A stretch of 64,000 nucleotides of DNA. Source: Ficedula albicollis (lineage: Eukaryota > Chordata > Aves > Passeriformes > Muscicapidae). Every line of letters begins with the position of its first letter. Position 1 is the first letter of the stretch. Below the pieces are notes generated by a model, which saw nothing but the letters and a program-made list of their open reading frames with translations, was not told the origin of the DNA and ran no database searches. Position numbers and translations under genes: made by a program. Positions 25,001 to 41,595 of this stretch are shown here, piece by piece. The DNA lies in NCBI RefSeq assembly GCF_000247815.1, contig NC_021677.1:6391941-6455940 (forward strand), given 5' to 3'.

Positions 25001-26104
25001 TATAGTATTGATGTAGCTTTAATTCTTTAAAATAAAAGCTTAAAAATATGCTTGAAATAAGCTTTTAAAAATATGTCTTAAAAGTCTCCTAATAAGAAAG
25101 CAGTAGAAAAATATAGCAGTTTTACTTCAATTTTTGGGCAATAGAACAAGTTCTTCTTGTGCTACAGATATCTATGCTCCATACATTTTAAACTTCATAA
25201 ATTATATATACCTAGTGTTAACATAAGGGTAAAACTATTGAGGTTCTACAGATAACACTGTTTTATAGACAGTGTATCTGTGTATGTGTGGAAATCTGAG
25301 AGCTCAATATGAATGACACACTAGTGGGGATGGAGAGAGCTCCTACATGATTCTTGTTAATTTAATGGAAAGAAGTAGCAATAAGAAAGTCTCATCTAGA
25401 GCAGATACCAAAATGTCATTGTGGATGTTGATAAAAAGAAATTAGGAATTTCAAAATTGTAAAACAATTTCATTGGTATATTTTTATATATACATCTTCT
25501 TCTACAGAGTTAAATACTTCAAAACAGCTATTTTTTTTTTCAACAGCTAAGGCATCAAATTTGACTATATTTTTGCAGATAAAATACCAAATAATTTCTA
25601 AAGATAACATTGGGTTTTATTTTTTTATATCCCACTACTTCTTCAAATGCCAGAAATTATATTGGAGACAAGCGCTGTTTCTGGCAAATATATTAACCTG
25701 GAATTATTCTGCCAACTTCCACTTTTGCAGTCTTTCAGTTGGACAGTCTTGCATTTCAGTATAAAAAGATGTTGACCTTTTTTAAATTCCTTGTATTTCA
25801 ACAGAATTTTATATTTATGTTGATAATGGCCATTATTTCCTGTCATTATGGCATAGGTCACACTGCTGAAAGAGAAACTTTAGCAGTTGGTGTATTGTTA
25901 AATGCTCATTCACCTATTGGTAATCTTGGTGTGTGTTTCTTCATGGCCCAGTTATCACTATAACCTCATTTTGCAGTGGCATCTGACAGGCACATCCTGA
26001 AGTAGTTCCAAATAACTCCCACAGGTATGTTATGCAGTGGGTGCTTTTGCAGAGTCTCTCTTCTTAACAGGCTCTGAAGCTTTCACAGGGTTAGCATGGC
26101 AGGT
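16041..26104. other. Unassigned non-coding region (possible intron 1)
   Basis: About 10 kb of AT-rich, mostly unique DNA. Nothing with both coding character and splice sites was seen. Minor features are a TA-rich patch at 23565-23640 (tatatgaatatata-type words) and, near 16795-16835, ctcctgtaaaatgggcatca, which could be a worn MIR tail. All open frames here are short and unremarkable. Confidence 0.5.
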
Positions 26105-26220
26105 AACCTCTTGACATGGTCCTGTGCCATGTGCTCTAGGATGACCCTGCTTAAGCAGGGAGGTTGGACTGGATGACCCACTGTGGTCCCCTCCAACTTT
26201 ACCCATTCTGTGATAATATG
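26105..26220 (+). mobile_element. CR1 LINE 3' end
   Basis: cttaagcagggaggttggac, then tggatgaccc and tggtcccctccaactttacc, ending attctgtgataatatga: a sense-strand avian CR1 tail. Strongly 5'-truncated. Confidence 0.88.
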
Positions 26221-27534
26221 AAAGAATAGTGTTCATTCTTTTGCCATCACTTCATTGACTTGCAGCATAGTTTTCTGTCAAGATAATTTGTAGCAGATGA
26301 AGCAGCTTATGTTGGGCTTCAAATTCTTATTTGTGTGGAGGAGAAAAGCGGGAGGATTACTTTTCCTATTTTCTTTCCTTTATTTTCTTCTCCAAAAGCC
26401 TGTGTTGGAATTAATATATAAAACTCAATTTAGGTGGAAAAACTGATGAAATCCTGCTTTCATAAAAAAGCAGCTATGGTTGTTTATGGGTACGGTAAGA
26501 CTTGCTTCTTCATTTGCTTTGGGTTTTCATCTTGGAGCTAGTCTGGGAATCGTTCTTAATAGGCTCGTGTAAATATCTGTTTCTTAAAATATCCACAAAA
26601 CCTGAATTTCCATGAAAGCTTCATTTGGAGTATCAAAAATAAAAAAGAATTGTAGAAAACAAAATTAATTTATGTTTTTGTATATTTCTGGATAAATTGA
26701 ACTGATGTTCTTTCTGTTTAAACCTGTATAATCTGTGTTAGTTGCTATAGTCTAGGATATATATGATGAATGGAGGTTGGTTTTGGAAGTTCAGTTATCT
26801 TCCTGTTATTTAAACAGGAATAATAGAAGAGAATAACTCTTTCAGTAATATATTAAAACATATATGTATATATTTATAGTGAACCTGAAGATGCGATCTT
26901 TAAAATACTAATCTTAAAAAAAACCCTGCCAAAAATCCCCAAAATGAAATTGACAAAAAATCCTCCAAATACTCTAACAGTTCTCAAACACTTTGAAAAT
27001 GAAGAGACTACTTACATTATTATTACAGTGTTAGCAACATTTTCTATCTAACCCATAATCTTTCTTTGCTTAACAGTTGCTTAGGCATTTTAACATTTTA
27101 GGCCACAAGACCACAGTGACCATGGGATATTTCAGTGAAATCAATTTCAAAGTAAATAAAATTTAAGCCTTCAGGGAATCCATTTACAGACCCTCCAACC
27201 ACACCAGTTCTTTGACAGTTTCTGATTTGAATTACTGTATCTGTGATACTGAGTAAAGAATTTATTTTTGGATACAGAAATAATTTTAATCAGCTGAAGT
27301 GCTGTATTATAGTATATGTAAGGGTGATTTTGATACCTAATTTCAAAACTGAGGCGGAACAAACAATATAAACTTCCTTTGCTATAAGAAATGGCAACAG
27401 ATGTTTAAATGCATCTTAAAAATGAGGGAGGATCACTGACTTCAGATATTTTAGATTAAAAACAGCAAACCACAAAACTCTCATTTGGACTATGGATCAA
27501 GGTGTGACATCCCATCCTCAAGGGGAGCTATGCA
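26221..27534. other. Unassigned non-coding region
   Basis: Unique-looking AT-rich DNA. No gene, LTR end or CR1 tail recognised. Confidence 0.5.
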
Positions 27535-27692
27535 CCCAAGATTCATGGATGCTTATGGTTAAGACGGATGACAAAAGTCACAGAGACCACTCAGAAAAAA
27601 ACTCAGGAAAGTTTTATTAGTGAATTGCACAATTGGCATGGAAATCGGTATGTTAGTGCCTGTTCCCTTATATAAGCACGTGGCAATGTGGT

Positions 27693-29017
27693 GGAAGGAA
27701 GGAAGGAAGGAAGGAGGGAAGGAAGGAAGGAAGGAAGGAAGGAAGANNNNNNNNNNNNNNNNNNNNNNNNNNNNNNNNNNNNNNNNNNNNNNNNNNNNNN
27801 NNNNNNNAAAAAAAAGGAAGGAAGGAAGGAAGGAAGGAAGGAAGGAAGGAAGGAAGGAAGGAAGGAAGGAAGGAAGGAAGGAAGGAAGGAAGGAAGGAAG
27901 GAAGGAAGGAAGGAAGGAAGGAAGGAAGGAAGGAAGGAAGGAAGGAAGGAAGGAAGGAAGGAAGGAAGGAAGGAAGGAAGGAAGGAAGGAAGGAAGGAAG
28001 GAAGGAAGGAAGGAAGGAAGGAAGGAAGGAAGGAAGGAAGGAAGGAAGGAAGGAAGGAAGGAAGGAAGGAAGGAAGGAAGGAAGGAAGGAAGGAAGGAAG
28101 GAAGGAAGGAAGGAAGGAAGGAAGGAAGGAAGGAAGGAAGGAAGGAAGGAAGGAAGGAAGGAAGGAAGGAAGGAAGGAAGGAAGGAAGGAAGGAAGGAAG
28201 GAAGGAAGGAAGGAAGGAAGGAAGGAAGGAAGGAAGGAAGGAAGGAAGGAAGGAAGGAAGGAAGGAAGGAAGGAAGGAAGGAAGGAAGGAAGGAAGGAAG
28301 GAAGGAAGGAAGGAAGGAAGGAAGGAAGGAAGGAAGGAAGGAAGGAAGGAAGGAAGGAAGGAAGGAAGGAAGGAAGGAAGGAAGGAAGGAAGGAAGGAAG
28401 GAAGGAAGGAAGGAAGGAAGGAAGGAAGGAAGGAAGGAAGGAAGGAAGGAAGGAAGGAAGGAAGGAAGGAAGGAAGGAAGGAAGGAAGGAAGGAAGGAAG
28501 GAAGGAAGGAAGGAAGGAAGGAAGGAAGGAAGGAAGGAAGGAAGGAAGGAAGGAAGGAAGGAAGGAAGGAAGGAAGGAAGGAAGGAAGGAAGGAAGGAAG
28601 GAAGGAAGGAAGGAAGGAAGGAAGGAAGGAAGGAAGGAAGGAAGGAAGGAAGGAAGGAAGGAAGGAAGGAAGGAAGGAAGGAAGGAAGGAAGGAAGGAAG
28701 GAAGGAAGGAAGGAAGGAAGGAAGGAAGGAAGGAAGGAAGGAAGGAAGGAAGGAAGGAAGGAAGGAAGGAAGGAAGGAAGGAAGGAAGGAAGGAAGGAAG
28801 GAAGGAAGGAAGGAAGGAAGGAAGGAAGGAAGGAAGGAAGGAAGGAAGGAAGGAAGGAAGGAAGGAAGGAAGGAAGGAAGGAAGGAAGGAAGGAAGGAAG
28901 GAAGGAAGGAAGGAAGGAAGGAAGGAAGGAAGGAAGGAAGGAAGGAAGGAAGGAAGGAAGGAAGGAAGGAAGGAAGGAAGGAAGGAAGGAAGGAAGGAAG
29001 GAAGGAAGGAAGGAAGG
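27693..29017. repeat. (GGAA)n microsatellite with assembly gap
   Basis: A tetranucleotide purine array with one variant unit (ggaggg) before the gap, then 8 A and over 1.2 kb of perfect GGAA units from 27816. It is pure purine on the + strand. GGAA repeats can bind ETS-family factors, which recognise a GGAA core (family knowledge); no function is implied here. Open frames (KEGRKEGR..., FLPSFLPS...) are repeat artefacts. The absence of any interruption makes the assembled length doubtful. Confidence 0.95.
27747..27807. other. Assembly gap (61 N)
   Basis: N run inside the GGAA array, followed by eight A. The true sequence and length are unknown. Confidence 1.
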
Positions 29018-29345
29018 CATGTATGTGCCTGAGGTTTGTGGGAGTACCTTTCTATAAATAGTACAAGGTGGGGAAACCTAAGTTTCTCACTTTCTATTCA
29101 ATTTACTTCTCATACACAGTCCATTCTTCCACATCTTTCTGAAAATGGGTCAGAGGGCTTCAGGGGTCCTTGGTGGTCTTCCATTTCCAAGAACTAGAAT
29201 AAGGGTGTTTGTCCTGGAAAAGTGCTGCCCTGCCTCTGCATGGCCCCCTTTTCCAGCAGCATCTTTTTCTTTCCCACAATGTGTTGAGACATGCACATTA
29301 CACCATCTTTTGGGATTCTACACAAGGTCAGTGGAGTTTGCCTTG

Positions 29346-32300
29346 TTTAGATAATGTGTAGCCTTGAGAATATTAGGTGGCTTGGCAGGATTACACTGAA
29401 GTAAAACTTGAGTAACAGCCTGTAGCTTTAAATCAATTATTTGATTACCTTCAATAATTACTAAATAAATCACACATTTGATCCCTTTCTAGTCTTTGTA
29501 ACATTCACTGAGTTCACTGAATTGATGGTAGAATACATATGCTAGCATCTTCCTAGCACATGTGAAAAGAGAATAAGAAATTGACATTCAGTTTAGCAAC
29601 ACCTGAATTAAGACAACACTCAGATTTTTTAAAAAGAGATAATTATTCTCTTACTTATATACAAGAGAGTTACAGATTTATTTTTTAAATTCAGCCTTCG
29701 ATATTTAGCTCTAATTTCTCTAAACTAGAAAATCTCAGTGAAGGCTTCTTGTGTGAAAGTTGGCTTTTTAATATTTGGTTTTTTAAATTTGCTTCATATT
29801 TAGATTCTACTGACACATACATTGAGAGAATTCTAGTTTTTCTTTCTTTATAGCCTTTATATTTTGTTAATGCACACCTGATTTACTACTTACTTTAAAG
29901 TCCGTGGGACAGCAGTAACAGTGGAATGCATAATATACAGATTTGTCTTTTTTATGGTCAACAGGTTTCTTGTTTTACAACTAGTTAGCATATTTACTTA
30001 AGTTCTATGGGAAAAGTTTATACATTTTGTTTATCTAATTCTGGGGAAATGAGGAGAAAAGGGACATTCTCGATACAAGATTTTGTCACTTGTGTTGTGA
30101 AAGGACTCTTTCAGGCTTTGCCCTCTATCCATTTTACTTTTAACATTTGATATAATGAATACTGTTCTTTAGCAATTTTGTAACTTTTTATTTGTGTAAG
30201 GAGTACAAGAATTAACTGTCCCAATTTTATGGCATCCTACTGCCAAACACATAAGAGCTCTCAGTATACAAAGCTTTCTAACTTCTCTTCCTTTTGTATT
30301 TCTCTGAGAGTCATCTTATTCTGGGAAATAAAAGGCATTGTTCTTCCAAGTTTGTGGAGTTTCTTTTTATTTTCTGAATGATATTTGTTAAAACTTTGCA
30401 CTTAATGGGTACCTTAATATTGCCCTCAATTCAGTATTTTTATGGGTACTGAATGGGTACCTAGTGTCCCAGGTTCCCCTTTAACAACTCCACTTTATAT
30501 ATTAATTTAATATTTTAAGCCTTTGTTTTAAAAGTTGTTTCCCTTTTGTTTTTTTAATGTTTTCTGTTTAGAGTGGTTCATAGGATATTGCTAGCCCTCT
30601 GCATAATATGAATAGGGGAAATACTAGCACTCATCAAATTAGTACTGAGCTTAATAATGTGCCTTCTAATATGCAAAGATAGAATGCAGCCATGGCAAGG
30701 CTGTATTTCCATTTCTCTTAGAATTCAACAGACAAGTAAAAAAATTGTATATATCTGTAAGTAATTGGGCATTGCATATCAACAGGAAGAGCTGCACATC
30801 ATAGCTGAAAGATGTTTCTGTTGAAAATCGAATCTGGATATTTAGTGTTTAAATTGTGGCAGGATCTGTGCCACTGAGAATACTACCCATATAAGACCCA
30901 CTATCTGAGGTCAGTGACATGGTTCCTTGTGGAGGGCACCATCTTGGAAAAGGAGTCATTCCTGTTTGAAAGAAAAAAAAAACATACTAAAAAAGTCTAC
31001 ACATGCAATTGTCAAACTTCATATAGCCTGTATAATTTTCCAGTAATAGTATAGATTTAGACCTGTGAAACTGCTACAGAAGTGTCAAGTACAGGGGGAA
31101 AAACCCCAAGCAGTCCAATTAGTACTATGCATTTAAACTGCACAGCGTTCATGGAGTAATGAGGACAGAGTAAAGCTTTTAAATCAGTCCACTGTGAAAA
31201 AGTATGACTTTTAAACTGGGGAATCTGACAATTTTTAAGCCACCCACTCTTCTGGTTAGTTTCAATACCAGCAATCAGAAGGGTTATATTTACATGTTCA
31301 ACTGCTATTAAAATTGCATATGCAGTGTACATGAAATAGTTTCTACAGCAAGTAAATGGAAAATAACACCAGCATGAATTATGAATTTTCAGGCTTCTAT
31401 CATGGAAGAGTAGCTCCGACCTGTTTTTTCAGGGTTTTGGCAGTAATTAGGAGCTTTTTGGTTTTGGATGTGGTGTATGGTTAGCTACCTTGATGTCAGC
31501 AAATTAACTTTGGCTGTAATATGTGCAGTGTACATAATTGGCTGTTTTTTCTAATGAATTACTAATTCCTTTTCTTGTAATTTAAAATCATGACGTAGGT
31601 GTCCTTCCAATGAAAATGAAAGAAAGACAAAATATGTGTAATTTTTTCCCTCTTTTTACATTCTAATGTCTTATCATAGCTATTTCTCATCTCTTTCTTT
31701 CCAAGTGAAGGTTAGGTCTGTAGTTAAATTTGGCTTAAAAAAAAACATTAAGGGAGTTTGTATATTCTTGAATAACATGACATTATATCAGTGAGTTCAG
31801 TAGAACTATATAGTTACTATTTAAAGAACTATAAGAACCAGACTTCCTTGCTGCTTTCCATTTCAGTGTGGACTTACATGATGCTGTATAATATACTAAA
31901 CTTGTTACAGGTACACCTGTTTGGTCAGAAAGATACCCAGCTAATAAGTGGGCAGAGGTTTGACTACAACACTGAAGTGCAACTGAGGTTAGACTTCAGG
32001 TTAAAATTTCATGGCAAAGAAAAATATTTGATTGTTGCTTCAACTTTTTTTTCAATTGAATAAGCAGCATAGCAGAATAGTATGTTATTTTTACTTGGTA
32101 TCCTTAAAGGATGTACATAAATTTATTGCAATGACCTATATTATTGACTAAAAAGATATCGATTTATTTTCTCCTCTTCAGAAATTCCATTTCCTCTTTA
32201 GAAAAAAAATTTTCTTTACCAATTGAAATGAATAGTCATTTTTTTAATACTTTCTCAACAAAATATCGAAATATATCTACCATGAGTAGACTAAGATGGA

Positions 32301-33300
32301 TCCTAGTGAATTAGGAAATACAAAACAATTGAAGCTAGCATAGATTGTTTCTATAGCTTTAAAATACACACATTTCTTTTTCTAAATAAACTGTTGGATA
32401 CAAGTGTATTGGATGATTGTTCTAAAATATTGTACTACTCTGATTATCAGGAACACTGTCAAAACAAACAGTAAACCTGATTCTACTGCTTTTCATACCT
32501 CTATGAAACTTCTGTTCTTGTACCTTTAGCAAACAGGACTGTTACTGAAGAAGAAGGTGGAAGTGATAGAAGTTTGGAGTATATAGGACTGTGGAGGCTG
32601 TGGACAGTATTACAGGTCGTTATTGTGAAAGTGGACATTGCTGGAGATCCCAAGAAATCTGAAGCTGAAGACTGTCCTTATTCATTGTTACAGGAAATGC
32701 TTGGGTGTATTTTATATTACACTCCTTCTCTTGTAAGAAATTTATTTCAAATATTTTTAACAGACTTAGCCAACTCTGTTGAAGGACTTATAATGTATAT
32801 AAATGCAAGTTCAGGCAGGAGCATCATTATGTGTAGACAAATACATAAAAACCATAGACAATGGCAAGATCAGCTTGGATGGTTTTGAAAAGACAATTCA
32901 TAGTATCATTAAACAAAATAATTAATCATAAAATATCAATTAGATGTTTTATTTCTTTTCTTTGGCTTAGCTTTGAACAGTCAATTTGGAATTGAATAGA
33001 GTAAGAGGATTGCTTTGTAGAAACTATGGAATTAATTAACATCCTTCTGTTCTTTTAATGTCTTGTAAAATGTAATTCCAGAATCATAAAGTGTGTAACA
33101 AGCTATTTGTACAGTCATTAGGTGACTTAAAAATTTGATATGCTGTAGTTGAGATAAATTTAATTTTAAAATTAAAAATTAAAAATTAAAAATTAAGAAC
33201 TTTTTTCTAAAGGTATTTCAATGTAGACTTAGAATTTTGTTTTATTCTTGTTCTCTTCATGTTACTGAATAGAGATGATATGTGATGTGCAGTAGGACAT
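29346..33300. other. Unassigned non-coding region
   Basis: About 4 kb of AT-rich unique DNA. A short (TTAAAAA)n-like patch lies at 33160-33197. An open frame from 32574 to 32888 (104 codons) is preceded by ttcttgtacctttag, which resembles a splice acceptor, but no donor or family match was seen. Confidence 0.45.
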
Positions 33301-35352
33301 GATGTAGTTGCCATCAGAGAAATGTTCTGGGGTTGCTTACATGACTGGAGTGCTGCAATGGATGGCTACAAGCTCTTCAAGCAAGCAAGGAGAGGCAGAG
33401 GGGTGGCTCTGTACATTAGGGAGTGTTTTGACTGTACAGATTGTAAGACTAAGCCTCTGTAAGAATCGGGGGAGTGCTAGCAAGGCAGATATCATGACTG
33501 GGAGTCTGTTATGAATAGGGAGATAACTATTCTGTAAGCAGTTGGCTAATGTTTTATGATTCCTAGCCGTTTTTCTTGTGGAAGACTAATAGATATCTGC
33601 TAGAAACGCAACACATCAGAGAAGGCTGTCTAGGAGGTTCCTGGAGTGTGTGGAAGAGAACTTCCAGACATAGGTGGTAAGTGAGCCTACTGGTGTGGTG
33701 CCTCGCTGGACCTGGTGTTTACAAAAAGAGAAGGGCTGGTGGGAGATGTGGTGGTTGGAGGCTGTCTTGGGCACAGTGACCCTGAAATGATGGCTTTTGA
33801 TTTCTGCTGAGGTAAGGAAGGGTATCCAGAAAATACCCGTCTTGGACTTCCTGGGGGTGGACTTTGGCCTATTCAGGAGACTGGTTTGGAGAATCCATTG
33901 AGAAGCAGTCCTTAATAACAAAGGGGCCCAGGAAAGCTAGAAAGAAATACTTTATTAAAGAAATCTTAAAGGTGCTGGAGCAGGCCATCCCCATTGTGCT
34001 GCAAGATGAGCCAGCAGGGAAGAAGACTGGCCTGGCTGAAAGGGAGCTTTTGCAGGAACTCAGAAAAGAAATAAAAAGAGGCTTAAGACTCAGGAAGTGT
34101 ACAAGGTTGTTTTTATGTCATATAGAAAGAAAATCAGAAAGTCCAAAGCTCAACTAGAAGTCAATCTGGCCACTGCTTTAAGAGATAATAAGAAAAGCTC
34201 TTATAAATGCATTAACATCAAAAGAGGAGCCATGGAAAATCTCCAATCTCTGTGGGATGTGGAGAGGGAAACTGACCAAGGGTGAGGAAAAGGTTGAGAT
34301 ACTTAATACCTTCTTTGCTTCAATCTTTAAAAGAAAGATGAGTATCTTCAGGACAATCAACCTCCTGAGCTGGTAGACAGGGCTGGGGAGCAGAATAGAC
34401 CCCTGATAATTGATCAAGTTGGTGGGAGTGCTGATCTGCTAGAGGGCAAAGAATCTGGACAGGACAGAGAGACACAGGGAGACAGAGAGAGAGAGAGAGA
34501 TAGACAGACAGACAGACAAAAAGGGAGACAGAGAGAGAGAGATAGACAGACAGACAGACAAAAGCCAGTGCATGAGATGCAACAAGCCAAGGCCCGGGTC
34601 CTGTGCTTCAACTACAGCAACCTCTCACAGCACTACAGGCTGGGGGAAGAAGGGCTGGAATGCAGCCCAGCAGAAAAAAATCTGGGGTTGCTGTTCTATA
34701 GCAAGCTGAACATGAGCCAGTGTGTGCTCAGTTGGCCGAGAATGTCAGTGGCATCCAGACGTGTATTAAGAACAGTGTGACAAAAGACCAAGGCCTTGGA
34801 TGAGTGATTGTGCCCATACACTTGGCACTGCTGACACCACACCTCAAGTCCTGTGTCCGGTTCTGGGCCCCTCACTGCGAGACAGATATTGGGGTGAAGG
34901 AGTGAGTCCAGAGGACAATGAAGCTGGCAAAGGGTCTAGAGGGTAAATCCCATGAGACACAGCTGAGGGAGCTGGGGTTGTTTAACATGGAGAAAAGAAG
35001 GCTCAGGGGTGACTATATTTCTCTCTGGAACTACCTGAGTAGTAATCTCCTATAAAGGACATTACAGTAAGGTGACAATTGGCCTCTTCTCACAGGCAAT
35101 TAGCAACAAGATGAGGATATAGCCTCAAGATGTGCCAGTTGGACAACAGGAGGAATTTCTTCACAGAAGGGGTTGTTAGGCATGAAATGGACTTTAGAGG
35201 GAAGTACTGGATTCACCATTCTTGGAGGTGTTTATGAAATGACTAGATGTGGCACTCAGTGCCATGGTCTAGTTGACAAGGTGGCATTCCATCAAAGGTT
35301 TAAATCTGTCTCAGATGTCTTTTCCAACTTAATTGATCCTGTGATTCTGTGC
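33301..35352 (+). mobile_element. Long decayed CR1 LINE lacking the reverse-transcriptase part
   Basis: The 5' part translates in pieces to the CR1 ORF2 endonuclease region: DWSAAMDGYKLF near 33340-33380, then after frame breaks LDLVFTKREGLVGDVVVGG and GHSD near 33706-33790. A following segment (34130-34200) matches the linker before the reverse transcriptase. The 3' part from about 34563 matches the end of ORF2 and the 3' UTR (ccgggtcctgtgcttcaact, gaacatgagccag, tgggcccctcactgcgag, ttgttaggcatgaaatgg), ending tgtgattctgtg. Many stops and frameshifts make it non-functional. The reverse-transcriptase core is absent; a purine microsatellite occupies the junction. Confidence 0.9.
34460..34562. 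repeat. (GA)n/(GACA)n microsatellite inside the CR1
   Basis: Two copies of a compound unit: gggagaca, then a (ga)n run, then tagacagacagacagaca and aaa. They sit exactly where the CR1 reverse-transcriptase region would be expected. Confidence 0.9.
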
Positions 35353-40470
<5,118 letters not shown>

Positions 40471-40935
40471 TCACAGAATTCTTAGGATTGGAAGGGACCT
40501 GTGGAGATCATCCAGTCCAGCCCAACCTCCAAGGCAGGCTCACCTAGTGTAGCTGGTACAGGAATCCACCCAGATGAGTTTTGTGCATTTTCAGGGAGGA
40601 GACTCCTCAACTTCCCTGGGCAGCTGTTCTAGTGCTCTGTTACCTTCCACATAAGGTTGTTGGGGTGAAACTTTGTGTCTTTTAATTTATGTCCTGTCAC
40701 TGGACACCACTGCAAAGACGCTGGTGCCATCCTCTTGACAACTGACTTTGAAATATTTATATGCATTAGTGAGATGCCCTCTTAGTTTTCTCTAGTTTAA
40801 ATAGGCCCAGTTCCCATAGTCTCCTCATAAGAGAGATGCTCCAGACCCCTCATCATCTTTGTGGCCTCTGCTGGACCCTCTCCAATAGCTCCTCATCTTT
40901 CTTGTACTGAGTGGCCCACAGTGTTCCAGATGCAA
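40471..40935 (-). mobile_element. CR1 LINE 3' fragment
   Basis: The + strand begins tcacagaattcttaggattg, then gaagggacctgtggagatca and cagcccaacc (reverse of the CR1 tail). It continues through ctgtcactggacaccactgc to gtggcccacagtgttccaga. 5'-truncated, no intact frame. Confidence 0.93.
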
Positions 40936-41469
40936 AAGCTTATTAGAAATCTGATTCATACAAATATGCAAAATACCTTTTTTACCCTGACTGTTGCTCT
41001 TGGAGCAGAAATTTTGTACCTATAAGTTTTATAAACTTAGAGTATAGATAAATGTTAAGGTTCACCTTTTACTTTCTGTAAGTAGATGTGAATGGGAGAA
41101 AATAAGTTTGAAAGCTCATTTTGACAGGTTAGTCACTGTGTATTTGTATTTAAGGAACTAAAAACCAATTTTGTTGGAAGAATAGGGATTTTAAAAGTAT
41201 TTAATTCTGTACCTAGAATTAACGGTACTTACTCTGATCTAAGTAGATATGGTCACTGGACCTGAAGCTTCTTGAAATGGACTTTGTCTCTTAAAAAGAA
41301 ATTAAAGCATGCTATGTGTTCTGGCAATGTAATTTTAGGCTGTTTGATTTTTAGGCTTTAAGATATAAGTGGATTACCTTCTAAAAATTTTGCTGAAATG
41401 TGGAAATATGTTTGAGTGTTACCCACCTACTTTACTTTAGAATTGTAATACTAAATATGTCTGTAAGTG
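40936..41469. other. Unassigned spacer
   Basis: AT-rich unique sequence between two CR1 fragments. Nothing recognised. Confidence 0.5.
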
Positions 41470-41595
41470 TTCAAGGCCAGGTTGGATGGAACTCTGAACA
41501 ACCAGATCTACTGAAATGTGTCCCTGCCCGTGGCAGGTTGATTGGAACTCAATGATCTTCAAGGATCCTTTCAACCCAGGTCATTTTATGTATGG
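41470..41595 (+). mobile_element. CR1 LINE 3' end
   Basis: ttcaaggccaggttggatgg, then gtccctgcccgtggcaggtt, ggaactcaatgatcttcaag and cctttcaacccaggtcattt: a short sense-strand CR1 tail. Confidence 0.9.

Larger units (their letters stand above)
27535..29345 (-). mobile_element. Putative antisense LTR interrupted by a GGAA array
   Basis: The left flank has ggaaagttttattagtgaat (a reversed AATAAA-type signal) and ccttatataagcacgtgg. The right flank is moderately GC-rich, with cttttccagcagcatc. This resembles the antisense LTRs elsewhere in the window, but no colinear match to another copy, no TG...CA ends and no target-site duplication were established. The call is tentative and the limits approximate. 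Confidence 0.35.

Noticed and set aside
32523..32888. Possible exon: open frame preceded by a pyrimidine-rich tract and tag
   Set aside because: The acceptor is plausible, but there is no good donor, no family match and a stop-terminated random-looking end. It would need RNA-seq support.
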